The position numbers and the translations under genes are program-made. Below the pieces are notes generated by a model. It made no database searches and was not told the DNA's origin. It saw only the letters and a list, made by a program, of their open reading frames with translations. 33,443 nt of DNA from CAWDVB01 sp963824105 (GTDB lineage: Bacteria > Actinomycetota > Actinomycetes > Propionibacteriales > Nocardioidaceae): positions 1 to 33,443 of the forward strand of contig CAWGNN010000003.1 in the NCBI GenBank assembly GCA_963824105.1. The letters are read 5' to 3'. Shown here one piece after another: positions 21,058 to 28,404 of this stretch. Positions within the stretch are counted from its first letter, which is position 1. Each line of letters opens with the position of its first letter.

Positions 21058-21786
21058 TCAGCCCAGCCCGCTGCCCGCGACCAGGACTCCGACGCCGTAG
21101 GTGAGCGCGGTGGCCCCTGCACCCAGCAGGAGCTGACGGGCACCGCCGTAGAGCCAGTGCCGGTTGGTGACCGAGGTGACCACGGCGCCACAGCCGAACA
21201 GCGCGATGAGACTGAGCAGCATCGGCAGCCAGAGGGACGACCCGCCGAGGAGGTAGGGCACCACCGGAATGATGGCGCCGACGGTGAAGGCGAAGAACGA
21301 GGAGACCGCCGCAAGCATCGGGGACGCGAGGTCGGCGGGGTCGACACCGAGCTCCTCGCGCGCGTGGACGTGCAGGGCACGATCGACATCGCGGTGGATC
21401 TGCTGTGCCACCTGATCGGCAAGCTCGCGATCCAGCCCCTTCTTGACGTACGTCGCGGCCAGCTCTGCCTGCTCGGCCACCGGATTGGTCGTGATCTCGA
21501 GGCGTTCCTTGTCGATCTCGTACTTGGCGGACTCGGACTGGCTGGCCACCGAGGTGTACTCACCGGCAGCCATCGAGAACGCACCCGCGGCCAGCCCGGC
21601 CAGGCCCGCGAGGACCACCGCTTTGGTGTTGCCGCTGCCGGCGGTGCCGCCGGCGACACCCGCGATCAGCGCGGCGTTGGAGACCAGGCCGTCCATCGCG
21701 CCGAAGACGGCAGGACGGAGCCATCCCCCGGTCACATCGGAGTGCTCGTGGCCGATGCGCAACGGCTGCTCGGGCTGGTCAGGCAT
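21058..21786 (-). CDS. VIT/CCC1-family membrane transporter
   Basis: A 242-residue protein of the VIT1/CCC1 family (iron or manganese transport, typically exporting or sequestering Fe2+/Mn2+). The hallmark first helix is LRPAVFGAMDGLVSNAALIAGVAGG (residues 23-47), followed by AGLAAGAFSMAAGEYTSVASQSESAKYEIDKER, a cytosolic helical domain with Glu/His/Asp residues (about 85-150), and three C-terminal helices ending near Gly242. Family members pump divalent metal out of the cytosol; the metal cannot be chosen from sequence. The ATG start at 21786 has no good Shine-Dalgarno but has TAAGTT exactly 7-12 bases upstream, so it may be leaderless. It sits between lgt and gltB with a 23-base gap to lgt. 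Confidence 0.88.
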   Translation of the reverse strand: MPDQPEQPLRIGHEHSDVTGGWLRPAVFGAMDGLVSNAALIAGVAGGTAGSGNTKAVVLAGLAGLAAGAFSMAAGEYTSVASQSESAKYEIDKERLEITTNPVAEQAELAATYVKKGLDRELADQVAQQIHRDVDRALHVHAREELGVDPADLASPMLAAVSSFFAFTVGAIIPVVPYLLGGSSLWLPMLLSLIALFGCGAVVTSVTNRHWLYGGARQLLLGAGATALTYGVGVLVAGSGLG

Positions 21787-21792
21787 GGCCCC

Positions 21793-21798
21793 AACTTA
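21793..21798 (-). promoter_or_regulatory. -10 element placed for leaderless transcription of the VIT gene
   Basis: TAAGTT on the minus strand ends seven bases before ATG 21786, in the short gap after the lgt stop. The -35 region is weak. Confidence 0.4.
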
Positions 21799-21809
21799 GC
21801 GGAGCGCGA

Positions 21810-22787
21810 CTAGTCCGGTGACGCAGCCTCGCTCGCCTCCCCCGGCTCAGGACCGCTCGCGTCGATGACCTCCCCGGCTTCCGGCTCGGCCAGCACGCCG
21901 ACTCCGGAATCGGCCGGCAGGCCGACGCCCGGGGCGCCGGGCGTGGCGGACTCGGCACCACGCAGGACGAACTCCTCGCGGCCGGGTCGCAGCTTCCGCG
22001 AGACGAAGAAGTACGTCATCGCGCCGATGAACACCACCAGCGATGTCCAGTCGTTGAGCCGGAACCCGAAGACGTCGGCACCCTGGACCGGGTCGATCCG
22101 CAGGTACTCGATCCAGGCGCGTCCAACGGTGTAGAAGGCGACGTACAGCGCGAAAGCCCGACCGTGGCCGATCCGGAACTTGCGGTCCAGCCAGATCACC
22201 GCAACGGCGACGCCCACGTCCCAGATCGACTCGTAGAGGAAGGTGGGCTGGAACGTGGCGTACTGCCCGAAGCCCGGTGGGCGGTGCGCCGGGTCGATCT
22301 TCAGTCCCCAGGGAAGGGTGGTCGGACGACCGAAGAGCTCTTGGTTGAACCAGTTGCCCCAGCGGCCGATGGCCTGGGCCAGGACAACGCCCGGGGCGAT
22401 CGCGTCGGCAAGCGGCGGCAGCTTCATGCCGCCCCGGCGCGCGCCGATCCAGGCTCCGACTCCGCCGAGAGCCACCGCGCCCCAGATGCCCAGGCCGCCG
22501 TCCCAGATGAAGAACGCGTGCATGGGGTCCCGGCCGGGGCCGAAGTAGAGGTCGTTGTCGGTGATGACGTGGTAGAGCCGGCCACCCACGATCCCGAAGG
22601 GCACCGCCCAGAGCGCGATGTCGCTGATCTGGCCCGGCTTCCCGCCCCGGGCGACCCAGCGCCGGCTGCCCAGCCAGAGCGCGACGAAGATGCCGGCGAG
22701 GATGCACAGCGCATAGGCCCGGATCGGGATGGGTCCGAGATACCACTCGTTCTGGGGGGGCGACCAGATGTAGGTCAGAACGTTCAC
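21810..22787 (-). CDS. lgt: prolipoprotein diacylglyceryl transferase
   Basis: A 325-residue integral membrane enzyme that moves diacylglycerol from phosphatidylglycerol to the lipobox Cys of prelipoproteins. It has IPIRAYALCILAGIF near the N-terminus, FGIVGGRLYHVITDNDLY, the signature AIGRWGNWFNQELFG (Arg, Asn and Glu of the family) and the C-terminal FYTVGRAWIEYLRID with the conserved Arg. About seven membrane helices. A 50-residue Ala/Gly/Glu/Pro-rich acidic tail follows (ESATPGAPG onward), common in actinobacterial Lgt. The start is GTG 22787, overlapping the SCO1 stop by 4 bases (GTGA). Its likely substrates include the LivK and SCO1 lipoproteins encoded in this window. Confidence 0.95.
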   Translation of the reverse strand: MNVLTYIWSPPQNEWYLGPIPIRAYALCILAGIFVALWLGSRRWVARGGKPGQISDIALWAVPFGIVGGRLYHVITDNDLYFGPGRDPMHAFFIWDGGLGIWGAVALGGVGAWIGARRGGMKLPPLADAIAPGVVLAQAIGRWGNWFNQELFGRPTTLPWGLKIDPAHRPPGFGQYATFQPTFLYESIWDVGVAVAVIWLDRKFRIGHGRAFALYVAFYTVGRAWIEYLRIDPVQGADVFGFRLNDWTSLVVFIGAMTYFFVSRKLRPGREEFVLRGAESATPGAPGVGLPADSGVGVLAEPEAGEVIDASGPEPGEASEAASPD

Positions 22788-23461
22788 GAGGGCTCCACCA
22801 CCGAGGTCACCTGTCCGTTGAGGATCTTGACGAGGTCCTCGGCCAGTTGAGCCGAGGATGTTGCTTCAGGCCAGACGTACGGCGCCGTGCCGTCGGGCAG
22901 CATGCCCAAGATCTGGCCCCCATGCACAATCGTGTATCCGCCGCCCGGCAGCGGCTGTGCCTTCTCGATGGGCACGCCCATCGCCTGGGCCACCTGGTTG
23001 ATCGTCGCGATGGGCCCGGTGAGCCCTTCGGAGTCGCTGGAGAACCGGTCGAGGTAGGCCCGCATCACCTGGGGGGTGTCCCGCTTCGGGTCGGTCGTGA
23101 TCAGCAGCACCCCGACCTGCTGCTGCTGGGCGTTGGTGAGGCGCAACCGCGCCGAAGCCATGTCCGACATCACGATGCCGCAGATGTCGGGGCAATTGGT
23201 GTAGCCGAAGAAGACGAGGGTGATCGGACGGGTCAGGTCGGTGGCCGGGTCGAACGACGCGCCCTCGGTGTCGGTGAGGCTGACGCTCGGTGGGCGGTAG
23301 GCCTTGGGCAAGACGATGCCGTTGAGATTGTCGGTCTGGCCTCCGGACACGTTCGCCACCGGGCTTCCCGCACCAGCGGACCCCGAGGCACATCCCGACA
23401 GCAGCCCGGTGGTCAGGGTCGCGGCAAGCACCAGTGCCACTCCGAGGACCCCCTTACGCAC
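22784..23461 (-). CDS. SCO1/SenC-family copper chaperone lipoprotein
   Basis: A 225-residue extracytoplasmic thioredoxin-fold protein that helps assemble the CuA centre of cytochrome c oxidase or handles thiol redox. The signal peptide runs RKGVLGVALVLAATLTTGLLSGC, with lipobox LSGC and Cys24 lipidated. The copper-binding CxxxC is in FGYTNCPDICGIVM, and the distal His is in YTIVHGGQIL. The LLITTDPKRDTPQVMRAYL and GVPIEKAQP stretches are family-typical. The GTG start at 23461 overlaps the trpA stop by 8 bases and has GGAGG 9 bases upstream; an upstream extension of the frame lies wholly over trpA and is not supported. No cox genes are nearby. Confidence 0.9.
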   Translation of the reverse strand: MRKGVLGVALVLAATLTTGLLSGCASGSAGAGSPVANVSGGQTDNLNGIVLPKAYRPPSVSLTDTEGASFDPATDLTRPITLVFFGYTNCPDICGIVMSDMASARLRLTNAQQQQVGVLLITTDPKRDTPQVMRAYLDRFSSDSEGLTGPIATINQVAQAMGVPIEKAQPLPGGGYTIVHGGQILGMLPDGTAPYVWPEATSSAQLAEDLVKILNGQVTSVVEPS

Positions 23462-24245
23462 GCCGTACACCCTCCGCAAGCTCCGTGGCCAGACTCCGCA
23501 CCGCATCGACCGCGTCCTGGCCCTGGGAGCCGAGCACGCGCTTGACGAATGCCGACCCCACAATGACCCCGTCGGCAAAACCGGCCACCTCCGAGGCCTG
23601 CTGCCCGGTCGAGACCCCCAGTCCGACACAGACCGGGAGGTCGGTCACCTGCCGAGTCCGGGTGACGAGTGGGGCGGCCAGGTCGCTGGTCGACTCACGA
23701 GCTCCGGTCACCCCCATCACCGCGGTGGCGTAGACGAAGCCGCTGCAGTGCTCCACCGTCATCGCCAGCCGAGTCTCGGTCGATGACGGGGCCACCAGGA
23801 AGATCCGGTCCAGGCCGTGCCGCTGCGACGCGACGAGCCACTCGGCCGCCTCATCGGGGACCAGGTCCGGAGTGATGAGGCCCTGTCCCCCGGCTGCGGC
23901 CAGGTCGGCGGCGAACCGCTCGACTCCGTACCTCTCGACGGGGTTCCAGTAGGTCATCACCACGACGTCGGCTCCGCTCGCGGCGACGGCCTCGACGACG
24001 CGCAGGACGTCCGCGGTGCGGGTGCCGTGCTCCAGCGCCTGCTGTGCGGCCAACTGGATGGTCGGCCCGTCCATCACGGGGTCGCTGTAGGGGAGGCCGA
24101 CCTCGATGATGTCGCAGCCTCCCTCCACCATCGCCGTCATCAGGTCGATCGACTGGTCGACGTCGGGGAACCCGGCCGGCAGGTAGCCGATGAGGGCCGC
24201 GCGACCCTCCGAGCGGGCACGGGCGAAGGTCTCGCGGAGGCTCAC
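23454..24245 (-). CDS. trpA: tryptophan synthase alpha subunit
   Basis: A 263-residue TIM barrel that cleaves indole-3-glycerol phosphate to indole, which channels to TrpB. It has LIGYLPAGFPD, the catalytic Glu in GCDIIEVGLPYSDPVMDGPTIQ, the second acid in the same stretch (SDP), GLITPDLVPDEA, FVYATAVMGVTG with the phosphate-binding region, and VGLGVSTGQQA. Start GTG 24245 overlaps the trpB stop by 4 bases, with GAGG just upstream, so alpha and beta are coupled. Stop TAA lies inside the SCO1 start region. Confidence 0.96.
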   Translation of the reverse strand: MSLRETFARARSEGRAALIGYLPAGFPDVDQSIDLMTAMVEGGCDIIEVGLPYSDPVMDGPTIQLAAQQALEHGTRTADVLRVVEAVAASGADVVVMTYWNPVERYGVERFAADLAAAGGQGLITPDLVPDEAAEWLVASQRHGLDRIFLVAPSSTETRLAMTVEHCSGFVYATAVMGVTGARESTSDLAAPLVTRTRQVTDLPVCVGLGVSTGQQASEVAGFADGVIVGSAFVKRVLGSQGQDAVDAVRSLATELAEGVRRA

Positions 24246-25489
24246 CGCGCCTCACCCGCGCCGTCGCCCAGCCCGAACCACTCGATGGCCGTGCCCATGT
24301 CCTTGTCCCCCCGGCCGGAAAGGTTCACCAGGATCGTGGAGCCCGGGTGCGCCGCGGCCTCCTCCATCGCTCCCGCGAGGGCGTGGGCGGACTCGATCGC
24401 GGGGATGATGCCCTCGGTACGGGCCAGCAGCGCCATCGCATCCATCGCGGCGGAGTCGGTGATCGGTCGGTACTCCGCGCGCCCGGTCTGGGCCAGCCAG
24501 GCGTGCTCCGGTCCGACACCGGGGTAGTCCAGGCCGGCCGAGATCGAGTGGGACTCGATGGTCTGGCCCTCGGAGTCCTGCAGCACGTAGGTGCGGGCGC
24601 CGTGGAGGACGCCGACGTCACCGGCGGTGATGGTCGCCGCGTGACGTCCGGTCTCGAAGCCCTCTCCCCCGGCCTCGAACCCGATCAGCCGCACCGACGG
24701 GTCGTCGATGAATGCGGTGAACAGGCCGATGGCGTTGGAACCGCCCCCGACGCAGGCGACCGCCATGTCCGGCAAGGCCCCGGTCAGGTCGAGGCACTGC
24801 TGGCGGGCCTCGTCCCCGATACCGCGAACGAAGTCGCGCACCATCGCGGGGAAGGGGTGGGAGCCCGCGGCGGTGCCGAGCATGTAGTGGGTGGTTTCGA
24901 CGCTGGCGACCCAGTCGCGCAGCGCCTCGTTGATCGCGTCCTTGAGCGTCCGCGACCCACTGGTCACCGGGATCACCTCGGCGCCGAGAAGCTGCATCCG
25001 GGCGACGTTGAGCGCCTGCCGCCGGGTGTCGACCTCGCCCATGTAGACCACGCACTCGAGGTCGAGGTAAGCGCAGGCGGTCGCGGCAGCAACCCCGTGC
25101 TGGCCCGCACCGGTCTCGGCGATGACACGGGTCTTGCCCATGCGCTTGGTCAGCAGCGCCTGGCCGAGCACATTGCGGATCTTGTGCGCGCCGGTGTGGT
25201 TGAGGTCCTCCCGCTTCAGCAGGATCCGGGCCCCGGCCGGCTCGGAGAGCTTGGTCGCGTCATAGAGCAGGCTGGGAGTGCCGGCGTACTCACGGAGCAT
25301 CCGGTCGAACTCGGCTCGGAAGGCCGGGTCGGCCATCGCCTCCTGCCAGGCGAGGGTGAGCTCTTCGTGCGCCGCGATCAACGCCTCGGGCATGAACCGG
25401 CCGCCGAAGCGGCCGAAGTGCCCGGCCTCGTCGGGGAGGGAGCCCGATGCCGAAGGGGACGTCGGTGGAGTGGTCATGTCGTCTGGCAC
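24242..25489 (-). CDS. trpB: tryptophan synthase beta subunit
   Basis: A 415-residue PLP enzyme condensing indole with serine. The PLP lysine is Lys103 in LNHTGAHKIRNVLGQ; the usual family text is HTGSHKINN, so Ser-to-Ala and Asn-to-Arg differences flank the lysine. The AETGAGQHGVA loop, the phosphate-binding CVGGGSNAIG and ESHSISAGLDYPGVGPEH are intact. The longest start is GTG 25489, one base after the trpC stop. ATG 25477 (MTTPP) is a real alternative, with GAGGTG nine bases before it. The first 20 residues are Pro/Ser-rich and not conserved. Confidence 0.95.
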   Translation of the reverse strand: MPDDMTTPPTSPSASGSLPDEAGHFGRFGGRFMPEALIAAHEELTLAWQEAMADPAFRAEFDRMLREYAGTPSLLYDATKLSEPAGARILLKREDLNHTGAHKIRNVLGQALLTKRMGKTRVIAETGAGQHGVAAATACAYLDLECVVYMGEVDTRRQALNVARMQLLGAEVIPVTSGSRTLKDAINEALRDWVASVETTHYMLGTAAGSHPFPAMVRDFVRGIGDEARQQCLDLTGALPDMAVACVGGGSNAIGLFTAFIDDPSVRLIGFEAGGEGFETGRHAATITAGDVGVLHGARTYVLQDSEGQTIESHSISAGLDYPGVGPEHAWLAQTGRAEYRPITDSAAMDAMALLARTEGIIPAIESAHALAGAMEEAAAHPGSTILVNLSGRGDKDMGTAIEWFGLGDGAGEAR

Positions 25490-25490
25490 C

Positions 25491-26276
25491 TCAGATCCCG
25501 GCGATCCCCGACATGGCAGCCACGGCGGCCCGCGGGTCGCCGCCGGTGACCAGCGCCTCCCCCACCAGGACCACGTCGGCCCCCGCTGCGGCGTAGCCCA
25601 TGACGTCCTCCGGGCCGCGGATCCCGGACTCGGCCACGGTCAGGATCCCTTCGGGGACCAGCGGGCGCAGCCGACCGAACGTCTCGGGGTCCACCTCCAG
25701 CGTCTTGAGATTGCGCGCATTGACCCCGATGAGCCGGGCACCGAGGGAGATCGCCCGCTCGGTCTCGGCCTCGTCGTGCACCTCGACCAACGGGGTCAGC
25801 CCGAGTCCCAGCGCCTCGCCGTGGAGCTCTGCCAGCGTCTCGTCGTCGAGCGCGGCGACGATCAGCAGGACCAGGTCGGCTCCCGCGGCCCGGGCCTCGA
25901 AGAGCTGGTACGGCGTGACGACGAAGTCCTTGCGCAGGATCGGGATCTCAACCGCTGCCCGCACCGCACGCAGGTCCTCGAGGCTTCCGTGGAAGCGCCG
26001 CCGCTCGGTCAGCACGCTGATCGCGGCCGCACCGCCCGCGGCGTACGCACGGGCCAGAGCGGCCGGGTCCGTGATGTCGGCGAGGGAGCCCTTGCTGGGA
26101 CTGGCCCGCTTCACCTCGGCGATGACGCTGACGCCCGGTGCCGCGAATGCCGGGAGCGGGTCCAACGGGGTACGAGCAGCCAGAGCCTGCTCCCGCATCC
26201 GGTCGAGCGGCACCTCCGACTGCCGCTCATCGAGATCGGCCAGCACCCCGTCGATGATCTCGGCGAGGACGGACAT
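25491..26276 (-). CDS. trpC: indole-3-glycerol phosphate synthase
   Basis: A 261-residue TIM barrel that closes the indole ring from CdRP, feeding TrpA. It has VSVIAEVKRASPSKG with the catalytic Lys, SVLTERRRFHGSLEDL, IPILRKDFVVTPYQLFEARAAGAD, LVEVHDEAE, GVNARNLKTLEVD and TVAESGIRGPED, all canonical. The single-function form is as usual in actinobacteria, where PriA replaces TrpF. ATG 26276 is preceded by AAAGGG at 8 bases. It follows the HGxxPAAW gene after a 92-bp structured gap. Confidence 0.96.
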   Translation of the reverse strand: MSVLAEIIDGVLADLDERQSEVPLDRMREQALAARTPLDPLPAFAAPGVSVIAEVKRASPSKGSLADITDPAALARAYAAGGAAAISVLTERRRFHGSLEDLRAVRAAVEIPILRKDFVVTPYQLFEARAAGADLVLLIVAALDDETLAELHGEALGLGLTPLVEVHDEAETERAISLGARLIGVNARNLKTLEVDPETFGRLRPLVPEGILTVAESGIRGPEDVMGYAAAGADVVLVGEALVTGGDPRAAVAAMSGIAGI

Positions 26277-26302
26277 GCTGACAACCCTTTCTTAGATGCC
26301 TT

Positions 26303-26319
26303 CCTGGCGCACCGCCAGG
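26303..26319 (-). other. hairpin in the trpC leader
   Basis: A perfect 7-bp stem, CCTGGCG / CGCCAGG, with loop CAC lies 27 bases upstream of trpC. Close by are a palindrome CGCGGGCCCGCG and a small GCGC-TGA-GCGC stem. No leader peptide with Trp codons accompanies them. Confidence 0.4.
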
Positions 26320-26368
26320 CGTGCCGCGCTCAGCGCGGGCCCGCGTTCGCGAAGACTTGACGGGCCGC

Positions 26369-26560
26369 TCAGGCGCCTGCGCCGTAGCCCATTCTCTGCA
26401 TGATCTTGCCGACCACCGGGGAGATCGCGACGATGACGACACCGACCAACCCCACCGGCCAGCTCCGCAGGATCACCGCGATGGAGGCCACGGTGAATCC
26501 GATCAGGAAGATCACAACGAACGTCCATGCGGCGGGGGTGTTTCCGTGGTGAACAGTCAT
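26369..26560 (-). CDS. HGxxPAAW family small membrane protein
   Basis: A 63-residue protein of the family named after its N-terminal motif; here MTVHHGNTPAAWT carries HGNTPAAW at residues 5-12. Two membrane helices follow (about 12-33 and 36-52), and it ends GKIMQRMGYGAGA. Function is unknown. In actinobacteria it typically sits between the Trp-associated membrane protein gene and trpC, as here. ATG 26560 has AGGAG nine bases upstream. A promoter candidate with an inverted repeat lies about 40-60 bases before the start, so this gene may open the trpCBA transcript. Confidence 0.85.
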   Translation of the reverse strand: MTVHHGNTPAAWTFVVIFLIGFTVASIAVILRSWPVGLVGVVIVAISPVVGKIMQRMGYGAGA

Positions 26561-26601
26561 CGACGCGGGCTCCTGGTCGTCCTCGGTGAGTCAGTGCGCG
26601 C

Positions 26602-26618
26602 CCATCCTAGGCGGATGG
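26602..26618 (-). promoter_or_regulatory. candidate trpCBA promoter -10 inside an inverted repeat
   Basis: On the minus strand TAGGAT (26604-26609) is a good -10, about 50 bases before the HGxxPAAW start. It lies in the inverted repeat CCATCC-N5-GGATGG (26602-26618), a possible operator. The -35 is weak. Confidence 0.4.
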
Positions 26619-26630
26619 AGCCAGCACAGG

Positions 26631-27182
26631 TCACAGGGTGGGGTCGATCCCGGCATCGATCTGCTTCCATGCATCCTCGGGTGGCTCACCGGCCGGGGCG
26701 TCGTACTTCCGGCTCATGGACGGCCAGGCGGCACACGTCCAGAACGCATAGAGCCCGACCAGCACGGCCACCGCTCCCGCCGCGAAGGCCGACCAGGTCC
26801 ACGCGGTCCAGTACCAGGTCACCCCGCTGGCCGCCCCGCTGAGCTGGGTGACCGTGCTCTCGCCTCGCCCACCCCACACGGCGATCGCGGCGAAGACCAG
26901 CGCCCCGGCCTGGGCAGCAACACCAAGGGCCAGCGCGACCCGGCGTCCGGTGACACGGGTGACGAGGACGACGCCCCACGCGACCAGGCCCACCAGGGCG
27001 AGGGCGGAGACCGCGGGTGCCACCTCGGTCGCGGAGGCGCTCAGATGCCGCTGTGACGCGAATGCCGCGTCAGGCGCGTCGGCGACGATCCAGGTGCGTG
27101 AGGCGGCGAGCAGGAAGAGCCCGGAGACGGCGAGCCCGCCGACCATGGCCCCGAACACCGATCGTCGGCGCCCCTCAGCCAT
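26631..27182 (-). CDS. tryptophan-associated membrane protein (TIGR02234 / Trp_oprn_chp)
   Basis: A 183-residue protein with four membrane segments (about 10-28, 55-75, 82-103, 130-150) and an extracytoplasmic loop starting RTWIV. Its function is unknown, but the family is found in actinobacterial trp loci. It is strikingly tryptophan-rich: 10 Trp in 183 residues, four of them within VTWYWTAWTWSAF (about residues 120-132). ATG 27182 overlaps the hisI stop by 8 bases. In relatives trpE usually lies between hisI and this gene; here there is none. Confidence 0.85.
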   Translation of the reverse strand: MAEGRRRSVFGAMVGGLAVSGLFLLAASRTWIVADAPDAAFASQRHLSASATEVAPAVSALALVGLVAWGVVLVTRVTGRRVALALGVAAQAGALVFAAIAVWGGRGESTVTQLSGAASGVTWYWTAWTWSAFAAGAVAVLVGLYAFWTCAAWPSMSRKYDAPAGEPPEDAWKQIDAGIDPTL

Positions 27183-27531
27183 CGGTCAGCCGGCCGTCGT
27201 CGAAGCAGGTGCGGGTGCCGGTGTGGCAGGCCGGACCCTCCTGGTCGACCTTGACCAGCAGGGTGTCACCGTCGCAGTCGACCCGGACCTCCTTGACCCA
27301 CTGCCGATTCCCGGAGGTCTCGCCCTTGACCCAGTACTCCTGACGGGACCGGCTCCAGAACGTGGTGCGCATCGAGGTGAGGGTCCGCGAGAGGGCCTCT
27401 GCATCCATCCAGCCGAGCATCAGCACCTCGCCCGTGTCGTGCTGCTGGATGACCGCTGGGATCAGGCCCTGGTCGTTGAAGCGCAGCCGGGCGGCGATGT
27501 CGGCGGGAAGTCCTTGGGGAAGGTCGCTCAC
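27175..27531 (-). CDS. hisI: phosphoribosyl-AMP cyclohydrolase
   Basis: A 118-residue Zn/Mg-dependent enzyme of histidine synthesis that opens the adenine ring of PR-AMP. It has FNDQGLIPAVIQQHDTGEVLMLGWMD, FWSRSRQEYWVKGETSGN and the metal-ligand region VRVDCDGDTLLVKVDQEGPACHTG, with the conserved Cys and Asp residues. Single-domain HisI, without the HisE part. The start chosen is GTG 27531 (VSDLPQGLPADIAARLRF). There is no Shine-Dalgarno, but GATACT ends 7 bases before it. The frame is open further upstream over the next gene without similarity. Confidence 0.94.
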   Translation of the reverse strand: MSDLPQGLPADIAARLRFNDQGLIPAVIQQHDTGEVLMLGWMDAEALSRTLTSMRTTFWSRSRQEYWVKGETSGNRQWVKEVRVDCDGDTLLVKVDQEGPACHTGTRTCFDDGRLTDG

Positions 27532-27537
27532 CGTCGT

Positions 27538-27543
27538 AGTATC
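27538..27543 (-). promoter_or_regulatory. -10 element placed for leaderless transcription of hisI
   Basis: GATACT on the minus strand ends 7 bases before the hisI GTG. TCGTCA, 16 bases further upstream, could be a weak -35. The gap to the previous stop (27566) is short. Confidence 0.38.
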
Positions 27544-27565
27544 GCCCGCCCGGCCACGCTGACGA

Positions 27566-28327
27566 TCAGAAGGGCACGTCGATGTCCAGCAGCCCCTCGC
27601 CGGCAGCCCGACCCGACAGGGTCCGGCAGAACTCCACGGCGTCCATGGTGATCGGCTCCGGGGAGCCGTCTCCCGAGCCGAACCGGCCACCACCCGGGCC
27701 GGTCAGCGTGAGCTGGTAGGCGAACCCGTGGCGCCGGGCCCACTCGGCGACGACGTCGGCGACGATCACCTCGTCGACGCCAGGGTCGCTGGGCGGGTCG
27801 ATGCCGATCGCGCGGCTCAGGTCGACCGAGTGGAGCCAGGTATCGCGGGTGAGGATCACGTCGTTGAGGTATCCCAGGTTCCAGGTCTCCTTGACGCTGC
27901 CGAACTCGACCGGGAACCGCATCATGTCGTGCATCAGCTTGGGAGTCCGGGCTCGGCCGTCGGAGGCGCGAGTGACCAGAGACCGGCACTCGGCGGTGAT
28001 CTCGCTCTCGGTGAGGGCGGCAGTCTTCTCGATCTGGATCGCGGTCATCGCGTCGACCGCGAAGCAACCCTGGCGGCGGGCCCGGAGTGCACTGGCGATC
28101 TGCTCACCGAAGAACACCCGCATCGACGCTGCCGAGCGCATCGCTCCGGTCATGTGGCCGACCATGTCGCGGACGGTCCAGGCAGTGCAGTCGGTCGGAC
28201 GTGACCAGTCAGCGGCCTCGAGCCCCTCGACCAGGGTCGCGAAGCGGTCGTAGGTGGCGTGCGAGAGGCGGTGGGCCAGCTCTCCGCTGATGGTGCTGCC
28301 GCTGATGGCAGGTGCTGTGGCGCTCAT
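27566..28327 (-). CDS. MDMPI/DinB-fold protein (maleylpyruvate isomerase N-terminal domain)
   Basis: A 253-residue protein with the four-helix DinB-like domain of mycothiol-dependent maleylpyruvate isomerase at about residues 15-175. Likely metal ligands are His58 in WTVRDMVGHM and the Asp162-x3-His166 pair in RDTWLHSVDL; the family usually has Glu-x3-His, so the Asp is a small departure. The C-terminal part (PITMDAVEFCRTLSGR) matches the small SCP2-like end of such proteins. It may be a mycothiol-dependent transferase or isomerase; the substrate is unknown. ATG 28327 has GAGGAG five bases upstream. It lies 77 bases downstream of the TetR gene in the same direction and is probably co-transcribed with it. 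Confidence 0.82.
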   Translation of the reverse strand: MSATAPAISGSTISGELAHRLSHATYDRFATLVEGLEAADWSRPTDCTAWTVRDMVGHMTGAMRSAASMRVFFGEQIASALRARRQGCFAVDAMTAIQIEKTAALTESEITAECRSLVTRASDGRARTPKLMHDMMRFPVEFGSVKETWNLGYLNDVILTRDTWLHSVDLSRAIGIDPPSDPGVDEVIVADVVAEWARRHGFAYQLTLTGPGGGRFGSGDGSPEPITMDAVEFCRTLSGRAAGEGLLDIDVPF

Positions 28328-28347
28328 CGTTGCTCCTCGGTTCCGTG

Positions 28348-28404
28348 TTTCTGGGGTTGGTCGTTTCTGAGGTTGGTTGCTCTGGGGTTGGCTGATGGCG
28401 TTGG
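28348..28404. repeat. short degenerate tandem repeat between TetR and MDMPI genes
   Basis: CTGGGGTTGG, CTGAGGTTGG and CTGGGGTTGG recur at 28351, 28367 and 28382, followed by a worn copy at 28392, a period of 15-16 bases. It fills most of the 77-bp gap. No palindrome is evident. Confidence 0.55.

Noticed and set aside
22784..23629. Longer SCO1 start upstream of 23461
   Set aside because: The extra 56 residues lie over trpA, lack a signal-peptide-like start, and the GTG at 23461 gives a proper lipoprotein signal with a Shine-Dalgarno.
26277..26368. Classical trp attenuator with a leader peptide
   Set aside because: The gap before trpC has hairpins but no short frame with tandem Trp codons and no U-tract.
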